NCBI GenBank assembly: GCA_050288085.1
Contig: JBNKDD010000009.1
Location: 1 to 47,581 of the forward strand
Source: JBNKDD01 sp050288085
GTDB taxonomy: Bacteria; Chloroflexota; Anaerolineae; Aggregatilineales; UBA3940
DNA length: 47,581 nt
Direction: 5' to 3'
Under the pieces are notes generated by a model. That model did no database searches and was not told the DNA's origin. It was given only the letters and a program-made list of their open reading frames with translations. Both the position numbers and the translations under genes were made by a program. This document shows positions 1 to 8,550 of this stretch, piece by piece (position 1 is the first letter of the stretch; each line of letters begins with the position of its first letter).

Positions 1-2
1 TG

Positions 3-263
3 CCTGCCAAGGCCTCCCTCCTGCTGAAGGCCACTCGTGACCATTGGGCGATTGAAAACTCGTTGCATTGGGTGCTGGATGTCACCTTTCGTGAAGATGA
101 ATCGCGGGTTCGCAAAGACAACGCCCCTCAAAATTTCGCCGTGTTACGCCACATTGCCCTCAATATCCTGAAATGTGACCCCTCCAAAGGTAGTCTTCGC
201 CAAAAACGTTATCAAGCTGCCCTCAATGAGGACTTCCTCTTTCAAGTCCTCTCTCAATTTTGA
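3..263 (+). CDS. ISAs1-family transposase, C-terminal fragment
   Basis: Reading is open from the first bases of the window to the stop at 261-263, so the 5' part lies outside. The visible residues include HWAIENSLHWVLDV followed by TFREDESRVRKDNAP and a conserved RHIALNILK stretch. This is the typical C-terminal end of ISAs1-type DDE transposases, where the glutamate of IENSLHW is expected to be the last acidic residue of the DDE triad (family knowledge). It ends LSQF, a normal-looking terminus. Whether the full element is intact cannot be judged. No clear terminal inverted repeat was recognised between the stop and the next gene. Confidence 0.85.
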   Translation, partial: PAKASLLLKATRDHWAIENSLHWVLDVTFREDESRVRKDNAPQNFAVLRHIALNILKCDPSKGSLRQKRYQAALNEDFLFQVLSQF

Positions 264-320
264 AGCGATTGCCCTTGGATAAACCCGGCCTGATTAATGA
301 TGAAGCAAATCAGGGTGCCA

Positions 321-710
321 TTACCCCGGCAGACCAAGACTTGACGCTACCTGGTCAGGTGAGATATGTGTGATGCTAAAGGACTTGAACTGCCCTAAAA
401 GCCCCTTCACCTGATCCCGGCGAGATTGCATCCGGACGTCACGTGCTTTCCAGGTGCCACCCACCTGATTAACAACCAGTTGGCTAGAGGTACGAATTTC
501 AAGGGCTGTCGTTGCCGCTGATTCCTGGCGAAGCAGCGTTTTAAGCGCCGTAATCAATGTGTCGTACTCTGCCTCCGGGTTGGTCATTCCAGCGCCAAAT
601 TCCAGGCGGGTGATGGTACGCTGGGAGCCTTTAACAATGGCATAACTCCCATACCCGGCCCCCGGATTTCCCCGGCTGCCTCCATCAAAAACTAATACTA
701 CCTTCGACAT
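321..710 (-). CDS. RNase HI-like protein with degenerate active site
   Basis: A 129-residue protein with the RNase H fold signature. FDGGSRGNPGAGYGSYA at residues 8-24 gives the first catalytic Asp (D9), and NPEAEY gives the Glu (E48). Canonical family members then have DSQLV; here the sequence is RTSSQLVVNQ, so the third metal-binding Asp is Ser75. The C-terminal end (HISPDQVASSLG) lacks the usual A-D pair that supplies the fourth carboxylate. The family cleaves RNA in RNA-DNA hybrids. With two of four carboxylates missing, catalysis is doubtful and a binding role is possible. It stands alone, with no obvious operon partner. The fold assignment is confident; activity is not. Confidence 0.8.
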   Translation of the reverse strand: MSKVVLVFDGGSRGNPGAGYGSYAIVKGSQRTITRLEFGAGMTNPEAEYDTLITALKTLLRQESAATTALEIRTSSQLVVNQVGGTWKARDVRMQSRRDQVKGLLGQFKSFSITHISPDQVASSLGLPG

Positions 711-881
711 TGTTTACTCCAAATCTACCAACACACCCCATAAACTGGTTTGCAGATATGAACATTCTATCATGCTACGAAATGTCAGGCTACTACGGCC
801 CCCTAAAAGCCGTAAAGTGTAATGAAGTTGTGACAGGCTTGGTGTGTTTACAACACCAATCAATCCTGGTAAGATTCACTC

Positions 882-1751
882 ATGCTATCGGAATTGGGTC
901 GAATCGGCCCCTTTGTCATCCGTACCTATACAGTTTTGCTTGATCTGGCGATCCTGGCCGGATTAGGGATCATGGCCGCGCAGGGCAAGCAAATCGAAAA
1001 CCGGTCTGCCCGCTGGTTAGACTGCGGCCTGGCAGCCCTGGTGAGCGGGGTCATATTTGGCCGCCTGGGCCATGTCCTGATCTATCTAGACTATTTCACC
1101 GATCACATGCAGGAAATTTATCAGGTCTGGCGAGGCGGGTTAGATTGGCATGGCGCAGTCATAGGCGGCATATTGGGACTGGCGCTTTTCACCCGATTAT
1201 TCGGGATGCGCTTCCGGCAGGTTTCAGATACAGTGGCCCTTATCCTGCCCTTAGGCGCAGCGCTAATTTACACCGGCTGCCTGATGGTAAGCTGCGGGCA
1301 TGGGCGCGAAGTCTCATCACTGAGCGACTACCCGCCTTTCCTGGTTGCTGAACTATCCGATCTGTACGGAGTCAATGCCCCCCGCCTGATGAGCCAGCTA
1401 TACGGTATAGTGCTCAGTCTGGTATTGTTGGGCATTGCTTTTTTGCTTGCCAGCCTGATCCGCCGTGAAGGCGTCCGGTTCTGGCCGGTATTGGCGCTGC
1501 TGGGGCTGGGAGCTTTTGGGATTGGATTCACGCGGGGTGATGCCATCCCGATGGTGGGACCGCTCCGCCTTGACCAACTCCTCGACCTTGGCATTGTGCT
1601 GATAGGGATTGTTGGAACCCTGATCGCACCCAGAGGCACCCAGCCAAAGCCAAAGGACAAGCGCACCTTACCCCGCAATTATAAGCGGGCCTTGCCCCGT
1701 AATTACCAGGGGCAGGCACCGCAGCAGATCAATGATGATTACGAAACCTGA
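882..1751 (+). CDS. lgt: Prolipoprotein diacylglyceryl transferase-like membrane protein
   Basis: A 289-residue polytopic membrane protein. The motif RGGLDWHGAVIGG (about residues 86-98) matches the Lgt motif holding the essential His. FTRGDAIPMVGPLRLDQ near residue 215 matches the C-terminal Lgt motif with a conserved Arg. Lgt transfers diacylglyceryl from phosphatidylglycerol to the lipobox Cys of prolipoproteins in the inner membrane. The middle motif is unusual: where Lgt normally reads G-R-I-G-C/N, this protein reads I-Y-T-G-C followed by LMVSCGHGRE. The tail carries a near-repeat (TLPRNY, ALPRNY). A 7-bp inverted repeat lies just upstream (839-859). It is followed 17 nt later by the amidase-nadE pair. 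It is probably Lgt, or a divergent paralogue. Confidence 0.82.
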   Translation: MLSELGRIGPFVIRTYTVLLDLAILAGLGIMAAQGKQIENRSARWLDCGLAALVSGVIFGRLGHVLIYLDYFTDHMQEIYQVWRGGLDWHGAVIGGILGLALFTRLFGMRFRQVSDTVALILPLGAALIYTGCLMVSCGHGREVSSLSDYPPFLVAELSDLYGVNAPRLMSQLYGIVLSLVLLGIAFLLASLIRREGVRFWPVLALLGLGAFGIGFTRGDAIPMVGPLRLDQLLDLGIVLIGIVGTLIAPRGTQPKPKDKRTLPRNYKRALPRNYQGQAPQQINDDYET

Positions 1752-1768
1752 ACTGATTGGAGCCATCC

Positions 1769-2629
1769 ATGCAAGTCAATTTGGGCCTGGCCCAGATCAA
1801 TACAACACTAGGCGACACACAGGCTAACCTGAAAAAACACCTGGACTATATCGACCAGGCCCGGCAGCAGAATGTGGATTTGCTCTGTTTCCCGGAGCTG
1901 TCTCTGACCGGCTATAACCTGCAAGATATCACCTATACGGTTGCCAGCCGACCTACTCCTGACAACCCGATCTTCAAGCCGCTGTACAAAGCATCACATG
2001 ACCTTGATCTGGTGGTGGGTTTTGTCGATGAGGACAACCGGCACCGATTCTACATTGCGTCGGCTTACCTCAGTCAGGGCAAACTGGTTCACGTCCACCA
2101 CAAAGTCTACCTGCCGACCTACACCCTGTTTGACGAAGGGCGTTATTTTGCCTGGGGTGAAAATCTCAGCGCCTTCGATACACGTTTCGGGCGGATGGGC
2201 ATCCTGATCTGTGAGGATTTCTGGCACGCCAGCCCGCCTTATTTATTGTGGTTGGATGGTGCAGATATCCTGCTGCTGGTTTCAGCAAGTCCTGGACGCG
2301 GCCTCGATAAAGGGGATATCCTGGCCAGTGGGCGGTGGGTTGAACGAGTAACTCAGGCTTATGCCGGGTTGTTCACCAACTTTGTTGTCCACACCAACCG
2401 GGTTGGCTTCGAGGATGGGTTCAATTTCTGGGGCGGATCGATTGTCTATGACCCGGATGGCGAAACCATTGCCCAGGCTCCCTACTTCGACGAAACGCTG
2501 ATGACCGTCACCATTGACACCAATCACCTTCACCGAACCCGTGCCCGTCTACCCTTGCTGCGCGATGAGCGTACCGGCCTGACCATGCGAACCCTGTCCC
2601 GCATACTGGGCGAATCGGAGAAACGCTGA
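1769..2629 (+). CDS. Nitrilase-superfamily amidase, probable glutaminase subunit of NAD synthetase
   Basis: A 286-residue carbon-nitrogen hydrolase. The nitrilase triad is visible: Glu43 in CFPELSLTGYN, Lys112 in HHKVYLPT and Cys148 in ILICEDFWHAS. The ATG at 1769 is preferred over an in-frame TTG at 1757 because the TTGGAG there works better as ribosome binding site. The stop overlaps the nadE start by one base (TGATG), implying translational coupling. Glutamine-dependent NAD synthetases are usually one chain with this domain fused in front of the synthetase. Here the two domains are separate adjacent genes, so the likely job is to release ammonia from glutamine for NadE. The family also includes carbamoylputrescine amidases; the context favours the NAD role. 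Confidence 0.85.
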   Translation: MQVNLGLAQINTTLGDTQANLKKHLDYIDQARQQNVDLLCFPELSLTGYNLQDITYTVASRPTPDNPIFKPLYKASHDLDLVVGFVDEDNRHRFYIASAYLSQGKLVHVHHKVYLPTYTLFDEGRYFAWGENLSAFDTRFGRMGILICEDFWHASPPYLLWLDGADILLLVSASPGRGLDKGDILASGRWVERVTQAYAGLFTNFVVHTNRVGFEDGFNFWGGSIVYDPDGETIAQAPYFDETLMTVTIDTNHLHRTRARLPLLRDERTGLTMRTLSRILGESEKR

Positions 2630-3468
2630 TGGCAATCACCCAATTCTTGAACAACCTGGAGATCAACACCGACTTAGCTCGCCGTTTGCTGGTATCCTTC
2701 ATCCGGGAGGAAGTGACCCGCACCGGATTCTCGCGGGCGGTGATCGGGCTTTCGGGCGGGATCGATTCGGCGTTAGTAGCATTTCTGACCGCGGAAGCAC
2801 TGGGACCGGATAACGTCAAGGGTTTTCGGATGCCCTATAAAAAATCGTCTCAGGCCAGCCTGGATCATGCCGGGTTGGCGATCGAAGCGTTGGGTATCCA
2901 ACATGATACGGTTGAAATTACCCCGATGGTCGATCCCCTGTTGGAACGATTCCCCGATATGGCCCCGCTGCGAGCCGGAAACATCATGGCACGGATGCGG
3001 ATGGTTGTGCTGTATGACCAGTCGGCGGCGTTCAATGGGTTGGTGATTGGGACAGGCAACAAAACCGAAGCTCTGTTGGGTTACAGTACCCTGTATGGTG
3101 ACAGTGCTGCGGCAATGCATCCCATCGGTGACCTGTACAAAGCACAGGTGCGTCAACTGGCAAGGGCGATGGGAGTCCCGGATGTGATTGTCGATAAGCC
3201 GCCGTCCGCCGATTTGTGGCCGGGCCAGACTGATGAGGCGGAATTAGGCTACAGTTACGATGATGCTGACCAACTGCTGTACCTGCTGATCGACCGGCGT
3301 TACAAGTTGGAAGAGGCGGTCGAAGCGGGTTTTCCGCGTGAGTTTGTGGAGAAGGTCTGGCAGTCGGTGCGGCGATCCCATTACAAGCGAGTCCCGGCGA
3401 TTATCCCGAAGTTGTCTCAGCGGACTATCGGGCAGGATTTCCTCTATCTGCGGGATTGGGGGACGTAG
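2629..3468 (+). CDS. nadE: NAD(+) synthetase
   Basis: A 279-residue protein, the length of stand-alone ammonia-type NadE. The ATP pyrophosphatase P-loop SGGIDS is at residues 42-47. Later motifs include GTGNKTEALLGYSTLYGDSA and the conserved KPPSADLWPGQTDE, which belong to the deamido-NAD and ATP sites. It makes NAD from nicotinic acid adenine dinucleotide, ATP and ammonia. GGAG precedes the ATG, which overlaps the stop of the upstream amidase. The pair probably works as a two-subunit glutamine-dependent synthetase (inference). The stop is followed after about a dozen bases by a copy of the hairpin-rich dispersed repeat. Confidence 0.95.
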   Translation: MAITQFLNNLEINTDLARRLLVSFIREEVTRTGFSRAVIGLSGGIDSALVAFLTAEALGPDNVKGFRMPYKKSSQASLDHAGLAIEALGIQHDTVEITPMVDPLLERFPDMAPLRAGNIMARMRMVVLYDQSAAFNGLVIGTGNKTEALLGYSTLYGDSAAAMHPIGDLYKAQVRQLARAMGVPDVIVDKPPSADLWPGQTDEAELGYSYDDADQLLYLLIDRRYKLEEAVEAGFPREFVEKVWQSVRRSHYKRVPAIIPKLSQRTIGQDFLYLRDWGT

Positions 3469-3480
3469 GGTAGGTATCGC

Positions 3481-3712
3481 AAAATATTCTTTTGAACCTG
3501 CGCGACAACAAGTACGTTGTTTGGACGACAAGTATGTCGTAGGCGGTTTGTCCGCCTGCACAAGTTGGAAAGAGTCACATCCGCAGAGTGATGTGAGATT
3601 CCCTACGCACCATCCACAGTATGCGGGATGGGCTACCTGCTTCTGATGGGGCCTGAATCCCGGTGGCCGCTGGCGAAGAACCTCAGTGGCCCTCACCCCC
3701 AACCCTCTCTCC
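3481..3712 (+). repeat. Hairpin-rich dispersed repeat, copy 1
   Basis: First of three related copies in the window (others at 6091-6260, same orientation, and 6490-6692, inverted). It holds, in order: stem ACAAC/GTTGT; an extra stem ACGAC/GTCGT plus a GGCGG/CCGCC hairpin absent from copy 3; a stem TCACATC/GATGTGA with loop CGCAGAGT; a stem CCATCC/GGATGG; then a shared block reading CCGCTGGCGAAG and CCTCAGT. The end runs into CCCTCACCCCCAACCCTCTC, which looks like the 5' half of a second repeat type seen complete near 44330. Beyond this begins a decayed transposase. Boundaries are approximate. Confidence 0.75.
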
Positions 3713-3729
3713 AATCAGCTTTGATGGGA

Positions 3730-4489
3730 CAGAAGTATGACACCCTGGACTGGTGGAAGAATTTACCGACAGAGACCATCACGCTGGTGCGCACGGCCAG
3801 CAATCGGGATTTGCGCGAATCGTATGTCGGGACTGACCGGCGGCGGAAGTATGGTCCCAAAGCGCCGACGCCCAGCGAGTGGCTACAGGAGCGAAGTGGC
3901 TGGCAGACCCTGGAATTAAAGGTGCGCTGCCGGACGCGGCGGATGGCCTACCGGGTTGAGGGGCCTTGTCTGCGGTATCGGGCAGCGGACATCCCGCTGT
4001 TCTTGATTGTGGTACGGGGGCAGGAATATTATCGCGGTCAGAAACGGTGCTATCGCAAACCGGCCTACTACCTGGTCAAACCGATGAGGGGAACTGGGAA
4101 CTGCCGCTGCCGGTTGAAACCTTGTTGTTTTGGGCCTGGCAGCGCTGGGAATTGGGGTTACTCATCGGGAGTTGAAGACCGACTTTGGCGTGGGTGACAA
4201 ACAATGCTGGAATCCCCACTCGGCGGTCAGTTCGGTCCAATGGGGGAGCTGGGTTTATGCCTTGCTCGTCCTGGCGGGCTATCGCACCTGGGACCTGTGC
4301 GGCTCTCCTCCCCTCACCTCCGGCTGGTGGTCGGGGGCCCGCCGCTGGTCCTGGTCGTGTTTGCTCCATCAGTACCGCGCCGCTTTGCTGTCGGATCAAA
4401 AACACACCCCCTGTTGGCCCGGTATACCGGCTAACTGGGGGCATAAAGAGCTCGCTTTACGTGATTTGTTTGTCCCTTTGCCGGTTTGA
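3730..4489 (+). pseudogene. Decayed transposase, 5'-truncated and frameshifted
   Basis: Three consecutive reading frames together spell a transposase C-terminal half. About 3737-4080 gives LDWWKNLPTETITLVRTASN and YGPKAPTPSEWL. A second frame, about 4085-4150, gives ELPLPVETLLFWAWQRWE. A third, about 4150-4489, gives HRELKTDFGVGDKQCWNP followed by QWGSWVYALLVLAGYRTW. The phrase RWE-HRE-K-GVG-QCWNP recalls the end of an IS-encoded DDE transposase, but I cannot name the IS family. Two frameshifts and a missing N-terminal half make it non-functional. It directly abuts repeat copy 1, so that repeat may have been an insertion site or been cut by the IS. Confidence 0.7.
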
Positions 4490-4589
4490 ATGCCTATTTG
4501 CCCGGCTTTCCCCTCTCTCTTAGCGCTCAAACAGCCAAAGTCCAGGGGGTCAGTCTAATAGCCCATGCAATATTTCATCTCTGACCCGA

Positions 4590-6032
4590 TCACCCACGCA
4601 GGGCATTTAGCCGATCCCGGAAAAGCTGGTTGACCAGTTTGGCGTTGGCCTGCCCCCTGGTTTCCTTCATCACCTGCCCGACAAACCAGCCGATCAGACT
4701 CTCTTTACCGCCCAGATAGGACTCTACTTCGTCCGGGCTGTTGGCGACGATCTGATCGACCAGGGCTTCGAGTTCGCCGGTATCGCTGATCTGCGCCAAC
4801 CCTTCCGCCTCCACGATCTTCGCCGCGCTCTGGCCGGATTCGAACATCTTCGCCAGTACCTCTTTGGCGGTGGTGTTGTTGATCGTCCCATCTGTGACCA
4901 GGCCCAGCAGTTCGACCAGCATCCCCGGCTTGACCCGGATCGAGTCGATCTCCACCCCCTCAAGATTCATCAGGCGGAACAATTCACCGGTTAGCCAGTT
5001 GGCGACGATCTGCGGATCGCCACCGTTTTCCACCGCCGCTTCGTAATAATCAGCGACGGCTTTATCAGCCACCAGCACCCCGGCATCCTGATCGGACAGC
5101 TTAAACGCTGACACGAACCGCTCAAAGCGGGCATCGGGCAGTTCAGGCAGGGAACCCCGGATTCGGGCGATCCAATCCTCGGCGATGTACAGGGGCGGCA
5201 GATCCGGCTCCGGGAAATAGCGGTAGTCGTGGGCGTGTTCTTTGCCGCGCTGTGGATGGGTTGCCCCGGTTTCCTCGTCGATCCCCATCGTTTGCTGGAT
5301 CACCTCGCCGCCCGATTCGTAAATCTTCGCCTGCCGGTTGATCTCGTATTGGCTCGACTTCACCAGCGACCGGATGCTGTTCAGGTTTTTGATCTCGGTC
5401 CGGGTGCGGAACTCATCTGATCCGACCGGGCGGACGGACACGTTCGCCTCAAACCGGAGCACACCCTTGCTCATATCCCCGTGATTCACGCCCAGGTAAA
5501 TCAATATCTGGCGGAGCTTGCGGGCATAGGCTTCCAGGGCTTCAACCGAGTGGATATCCGGCTCGGAGACGATCTCCAGCAGGGGGACTCCGGCCCGGTT
5601 GAGGTCGATCAGGCTGTGATCGCCCATATGGGTGGACTTGCCCGTATCCTCTTCGATGTGGGCGCGGGTGATTCCGATCCGGATGGGCTGGCCGTCGGCT
5701 TCCACATCCAGATAGCCGTCGGTGGCAATCGGGTGTTCGTACTGGGTGATCTGGTAGCCCTTCGGCAAATCGGGATAAAAATACGATTTGCGGGCGAACT
5801 GGTTGAAGGAATTGATCTGGCAGTTGAGGGCCATCCCAACCATCATGGCGTATTCGATCGCCTGCCGGTTGATCACCGGGAGGGTGCCGGGTTGGGCGGT
5901 ACACACCGGGCAGACGGTGGTGTTAGGCGGGGCCTGGGTGCTGTCAACGACCTCACAGCCGCAGAACATCTTTGATTTGGTGAGCAGTTCGGCATGGACT
6001 TCCAGCCCAATGACGGGTTCATATTCGGTCAT
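4590..6032 (-). CDS. gatB: Aspartyl/glutamyl-tRNA amidotransferase subunit B
   Basis: A 480-residue protein, the usual GatB length. The N-terminus reads YEPVIGLEVHAELLTKSKMF followed by CGCE, and the zinc-type cysteines continue at VCPVC. YPDLPKGYQITQYEHPI and HIEEDTGKS are standard GatB kinase-fold motifs, and the C-terminal YqeY-like region ends in FRDRLNALRG. GatB phosphorylates Glu or Asp mischarged on tRNA-Gln/Asn for amidation by GatA with ammonia. An upstream reading-frame extension to 6281 exists, but the ATG at 6032 has an AAAGGTG ribosome site and matches the family start. The extension covers dispersed repeat sequence. gatA and gatC are not in the window. Confidence 0.96.
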   Translation of the reverse strand: MTEYEPVIGLEVHAELLTKSKMFCGCEVVDSTQAPPNTTVCPVCTAQPGTLPVINRQAIEYAMMVGMALNCQINSFNQFARKSYFYPDLPKGYQITQYEHPIATDGYLDVEADGQPIRIGITRAHIEEDTGKSTHMGDHSLIDLNRAGVPLLEIVSEPDIHSVEALEAYARKLRQILIYLGVNHGDMSKGVLRFEANVSVRPVGSDEFRTRTEIKNLNSIRSLVKSSQYEINRQAKIYESGGEVIQQTMGIDEETGATHPQRGKEHAHDYRYFPEPDLPPLYIAEDWIARIRGSLPELPDARFERFVSAFKLSDQDAGVLVADKAVADYYEAAVENGGDPQIVANWLTGELFRLMNLEGVEIDSIRVKPGMLVELLGLVTDGTINNTTAKEVLAKMFESGQSAAKIVEAEGLAQISDTGELEALVDQIVANSPDEVESYLGGKESLIGWFVGQVMKETRGQANAKLVNQLFRDRLNALRG

Positions 6033-6689
6033 GTGGAAACACCTTTGCTGTTTCAGAGTCGGATCGGGGGGGATTATACCGCTGTTGCCCTGATATTCAA
6101 TTGACCCTGCGCGACGACGAGTACGTCGCGGGCTGATTTGCCGGGTGCGCAACCGAGAAAGAGTCACATTCGCAGAGTGATGTGAGCATCGATAGCGGGC
6201 CATCCACAACATGCAGGATAGTCTGCTGCTTCTGAAAAGGGCTTGTTCCTGGTGCAGTTCGCCCCCCCTTCCGGCTAACAAGGGGTTAAAACCACCTTGT
6301 CTGCCACATCCCTCGCAGCAAGAGAGGATTTCAGGTGTGTGCTGCTATCTTGCCCCAGGCATACTGTCACCCATTGACACTGCCTGTCGCTTTCAGAAGC
6401 CCAGATTGTGCGTTAATCGTCATCCTTTCTGCCCACCCGCTTTTCCCGCCTATCTCTCCACGACCGCCCGGTTCTGGCGAGGGGGCGCAAGTGAGGGGCT
6501 TGTGAGGTCTACTGAGGGCTTCGCCAGCGGTCGCCAGGGTCAGGCCCCCTCGGAAGCAAAAGGCCATCCCTCATACTGCGGATGGCCGGTAAAGAACCTT
6601 GTTTGTATTACACTGCTTACTCTGCGGATGCAGCTCTTTCCACTTGTGCCCAAACGACGTATTCGTCGTCGCGCAGAGCCAATTGAATA
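6033..6689. other. Intergenic region between nhaA and gatB filled with repeats
   Basis: This 657-bp gap separates the end of nhaA from the start of gatB (both minus strand). Most of it is occupied by repeat copies 2 and 3, in opposite orientation. Between them, near 6280-6310, is an imperfect hairpin (ACAAGG/CCTTGT around GTTAAAAC). Reading frames here lack family features and cross the repeats, so no gene is called. The gatB promoter must lie within or beside repeat copy 2. Confidence 0.7.
6091..6260 (+). repeat. Hairpin-rich dispersed repeat, copy 2
   Basis: Begins TGATATTCAATTG, shared with copy 3, then CCTGCGCGACGACGAGTACG. The first stem is CGACG/CGTCG. The second hairpin reads TCACAT...ATGTGA around the conserved CGCAGAGT loop. 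The third reads CCATCC...GGATAG, one pair weaker than in the other copies. The segment after CTGCTTCTGA is only weakly similar to the others, so the right boundary is uncertain. It lies in the 5' region of gatB on the opposite strand. Confidence 0.75.
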
Positions 6690-6692
6690 TCA
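6490..6692 (-). repeat. Hairpin-rich dispersed repeat, copy 3 (inverted)
   Basis: Read on the minus strand this begins TGATATTCAATTGGCTCTGC at 6692, where the TGA is also the stop codon of nhaA. It continues with the stem ACGAC/GTCGT, the hairpin CTGC...GCAG around the conserved CCGCAGAGT loop, and GGCCATCC...GGATGGCC. It then shares CCGCTGGCGAAG and CCTCAGTAG with copy 1. Compared with copy 1 it lacks about 33 nt holding two extra hairpins after GTTTGG. Confidence 0.75.
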
Positions 6693-8540
6693 GGCCGACG
6701 ACATAGACTGGCTCGACGACTGGCCGCTAAACATGGTCAGCAAAATCCAACCAACCGCCCCCGCTAACACCGAAGCCACCAGGATACCGATCTTGGCCGT
6801 CGCCAGCAGCTCAGGGTCAGGGAACGCCGAACCGGCAATAAACAACGACATCGTAAAGCCGATACCCGCCAGCCAGCTCGCCGCAAACAACTGCCGCCAT
6901 CGGACATTAGTGGGCAGTTGGGCCAATCCCAACCGCACCGCCAGCCACGACATCAGCGTAATTCCCAGCGGCTTTCCGATCACCAACCCCAGGATAATCC
7001 CAATGCTGGTCGGATTGATCAGGCTCATTGAAGCGTTACCCAGGCTAACACCCGCATTTGCCAGGGCAAAAATCGGCAAAATCAGATAGGTTGTCCAGGG
7101 ATGCAGGTTCCGCTCTAAACGCTGAGCCGGTGAAAGCAGCCGCTCCGTGATCGCCTCCAACGTACTGACCGCCGCCTGCCTGCGGCTTTCCACCACCGGG
7201 ATCAAATCCGGTGATAGGGTCGGCGAATCATCCAGGATGTTCGCACACTGGGCAACCATCGCCCCGGTATTAGCCGGGCTGCGCGTCGGGATCGTCATCG
7301 CCAGCAGCACCCCTGCAATCGTAGGATGTATCCCCGATTCCAGGAATGCCAGCCACAATCCGATTCCCAGCAGCGAATAAGGCAGCGGCGAGTAGACCCG
7401 CATCCGATTTAAGGCAATCAACCCGACAAAAATCACCGCCCCAACCGCCAGTGCCACCCAGTGAATCTCCGAAGTGTAGAACAGCGCGATCACCATCACC
7501 GCACCGAGGTCATCGGCAATCGCCAGGGCCGTGAAAAACACCTTCAACCCAAACGGGACACGCCGTCCCAACACTGCCAGGATGCCCAGCGTAAAGGCGA
7601 TGTCGGTAGCCATCGGCACACCCCAGCCTGCCTGACCAGGGCCGCCCACATTGAACAGGGCATAGATCGCCGCCGGGAAGACCATCCCGCCAATCGCACC
7701 CGCAATCGGCAGCGCCGCCCGTTTCGGGTCGGCGAGTTCGCCAGCCGTCACCTCCCGCTTGATCTCCAGCCCCACAACGAAGAAAAAGATCACCATCAGG
7801 CCATCATTGACCCATTCAAGCAGGTGCTCAGACAGCGTAAAGTCGCCAAAGTTGAAGGACAACGCCGTCTCCCATAGGTGGAAGTACGTCTCGGCTAATC
7901 CTGTGTTGGCGATGATTAACGCCGCGATGGTCATGATCAGCAGGACAATACCGCCGGATGCCTCTATCCGCGCAAATTCCTGCCCCAACAGCCTGATCTT
8001 TACGCCGAGTGGCTGCTCCATTGCTTCGAGCAGGGATTCAGTATCCCAGGGGCCATCATAACGCAGTCCGTTGATAAAGAACGTTGGTGTGCCATTGACA
8101 CCGCTCCGTACCCCACTCAGAAAATCTTCACGCACCCGCTCGGCATAAACACCATCGGCTAAATCCTGCTTGAACCGCTCCACGTCCAGGCCGATCTCAC
8201 TTGCATAATCAACCAGTTCGTCGTGGTCAGGTAGGCTTTCATGCTCGAACAGATAGTCGTGCATCTCCCAGAATTTACCCTGTGCCCCGGCAGCCTCTGC
8301 CGCTTCAGCAGACAACTGGGCATTGGGATGAGTGCTGGTCAAAGGAAAATGCCGGAAGACATAGGTCAGGCGGTTACCCAGGCGCTCCTGTAAACCCCGG
8401 ATGATCGGGTGGACCTGGCGACAATGTGGACATTCGTAATCCCCGTATTCAACCAGTGTTACCGGGCCGGATAGTCGCCCCTGGATGTGATCACGCTCAT
8501 CAACCGGCAGCGTTAGTTTAGGGGTGGCTTCTCCAGTCAT
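6690..8540 (-). CDS. nhaA: DsbA-like thioredoxin domain fused to NhaA Na+/H+ antiporter
   Basis: A 616-residue two-domain protein. Residues about 20-178 form a DsbA/thioredoxin domain with active-site CPHC (37-40) and cis-proline loop NGTPTFFING (149-158). From about residue 186 it is NhaA, with many membrane helices and the conserved double aspartate D343-D344 in ALAIADDLGAVM, which binds Na+ and protons in this family. NhaA exports Na+ in exchange for protons across the inner membrane. The start has an AAGGATAT ribosome site, 10 nt after the peroxiredoxin stop, so the two form an operon. No signal peptide precedes the thioredoxin domain, so which side of the membrane it faces is unclear. 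The stop codon lies at the edge of repeat copy 3. Confidence 0.92.
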   Translation of the reverse strand: MTGEATPKLTLPVDERDHIQGRLSGPVTLVEYGDYECPHCRQVHPIIRGLQERLGNRLTYVFRHFPLTSTHPNAQLSAEAAEAAGAQGKFWEMHDYLFEHESLPDHDELVDYASEIGLDVERFKQDLADGVYAERVREDFLSGVRSGVNGTPTFFINGLRYDGPWDTESLLEAMEQPLGVKIRLLGQEFARIEASGGIVLLIMTIAALIIANTGLAETYFHLWETALSFNFGDFTLSEHLLEWVNDGLMVIFFFVVGLEIKREVTAGELADPKRAALPIAGAIGGMVFPAAIYALFNVGGPGQAGWGVPMATDIAFTLGILAVLGRRVPFGLKVFFTALAIADDLGAVMVIALFYTSEIHWVALAVGAVIFVGLIALNRMRVYSPLPYSLLGIGLWLAFLESGIHPTIAGVLLAMTIPTRSPANTGAMVAQCANILDDSPTLSPDLIPVVESRRQAAVSTLEAITERLLSPAQRLERNLHPWTTYLILPIFALANAGVSLGNASMSLINPTSIGIILGLVIGKPLGITLMSWLAVRLGLAQLPTNVRWRQLFAASWLAGIGFTMSLFIAGSAFPDPELLATAKIGILVASVLAGAVGWILLTMFSGQSSSQSMSSA

Positions 8541-8550
8541 GATAATATCC

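Noticed and set aside
5481..5975. Plus-strand frame inside gatB
   Set aside because: Antisense shadow of conserved GatB coding sequence.
4590..6281. Longer gatB start at 6281
   Set aside because: The extra residues come from repeat sequence and do not resemble GatB; the ATG at 6032 has a ribosome site.
6211..7089. Long plus-strand reading frame of 292 codons
   Set aside because: It runs through repeat copies and antisense to the clear NhaA domain, and its translation has no family features.
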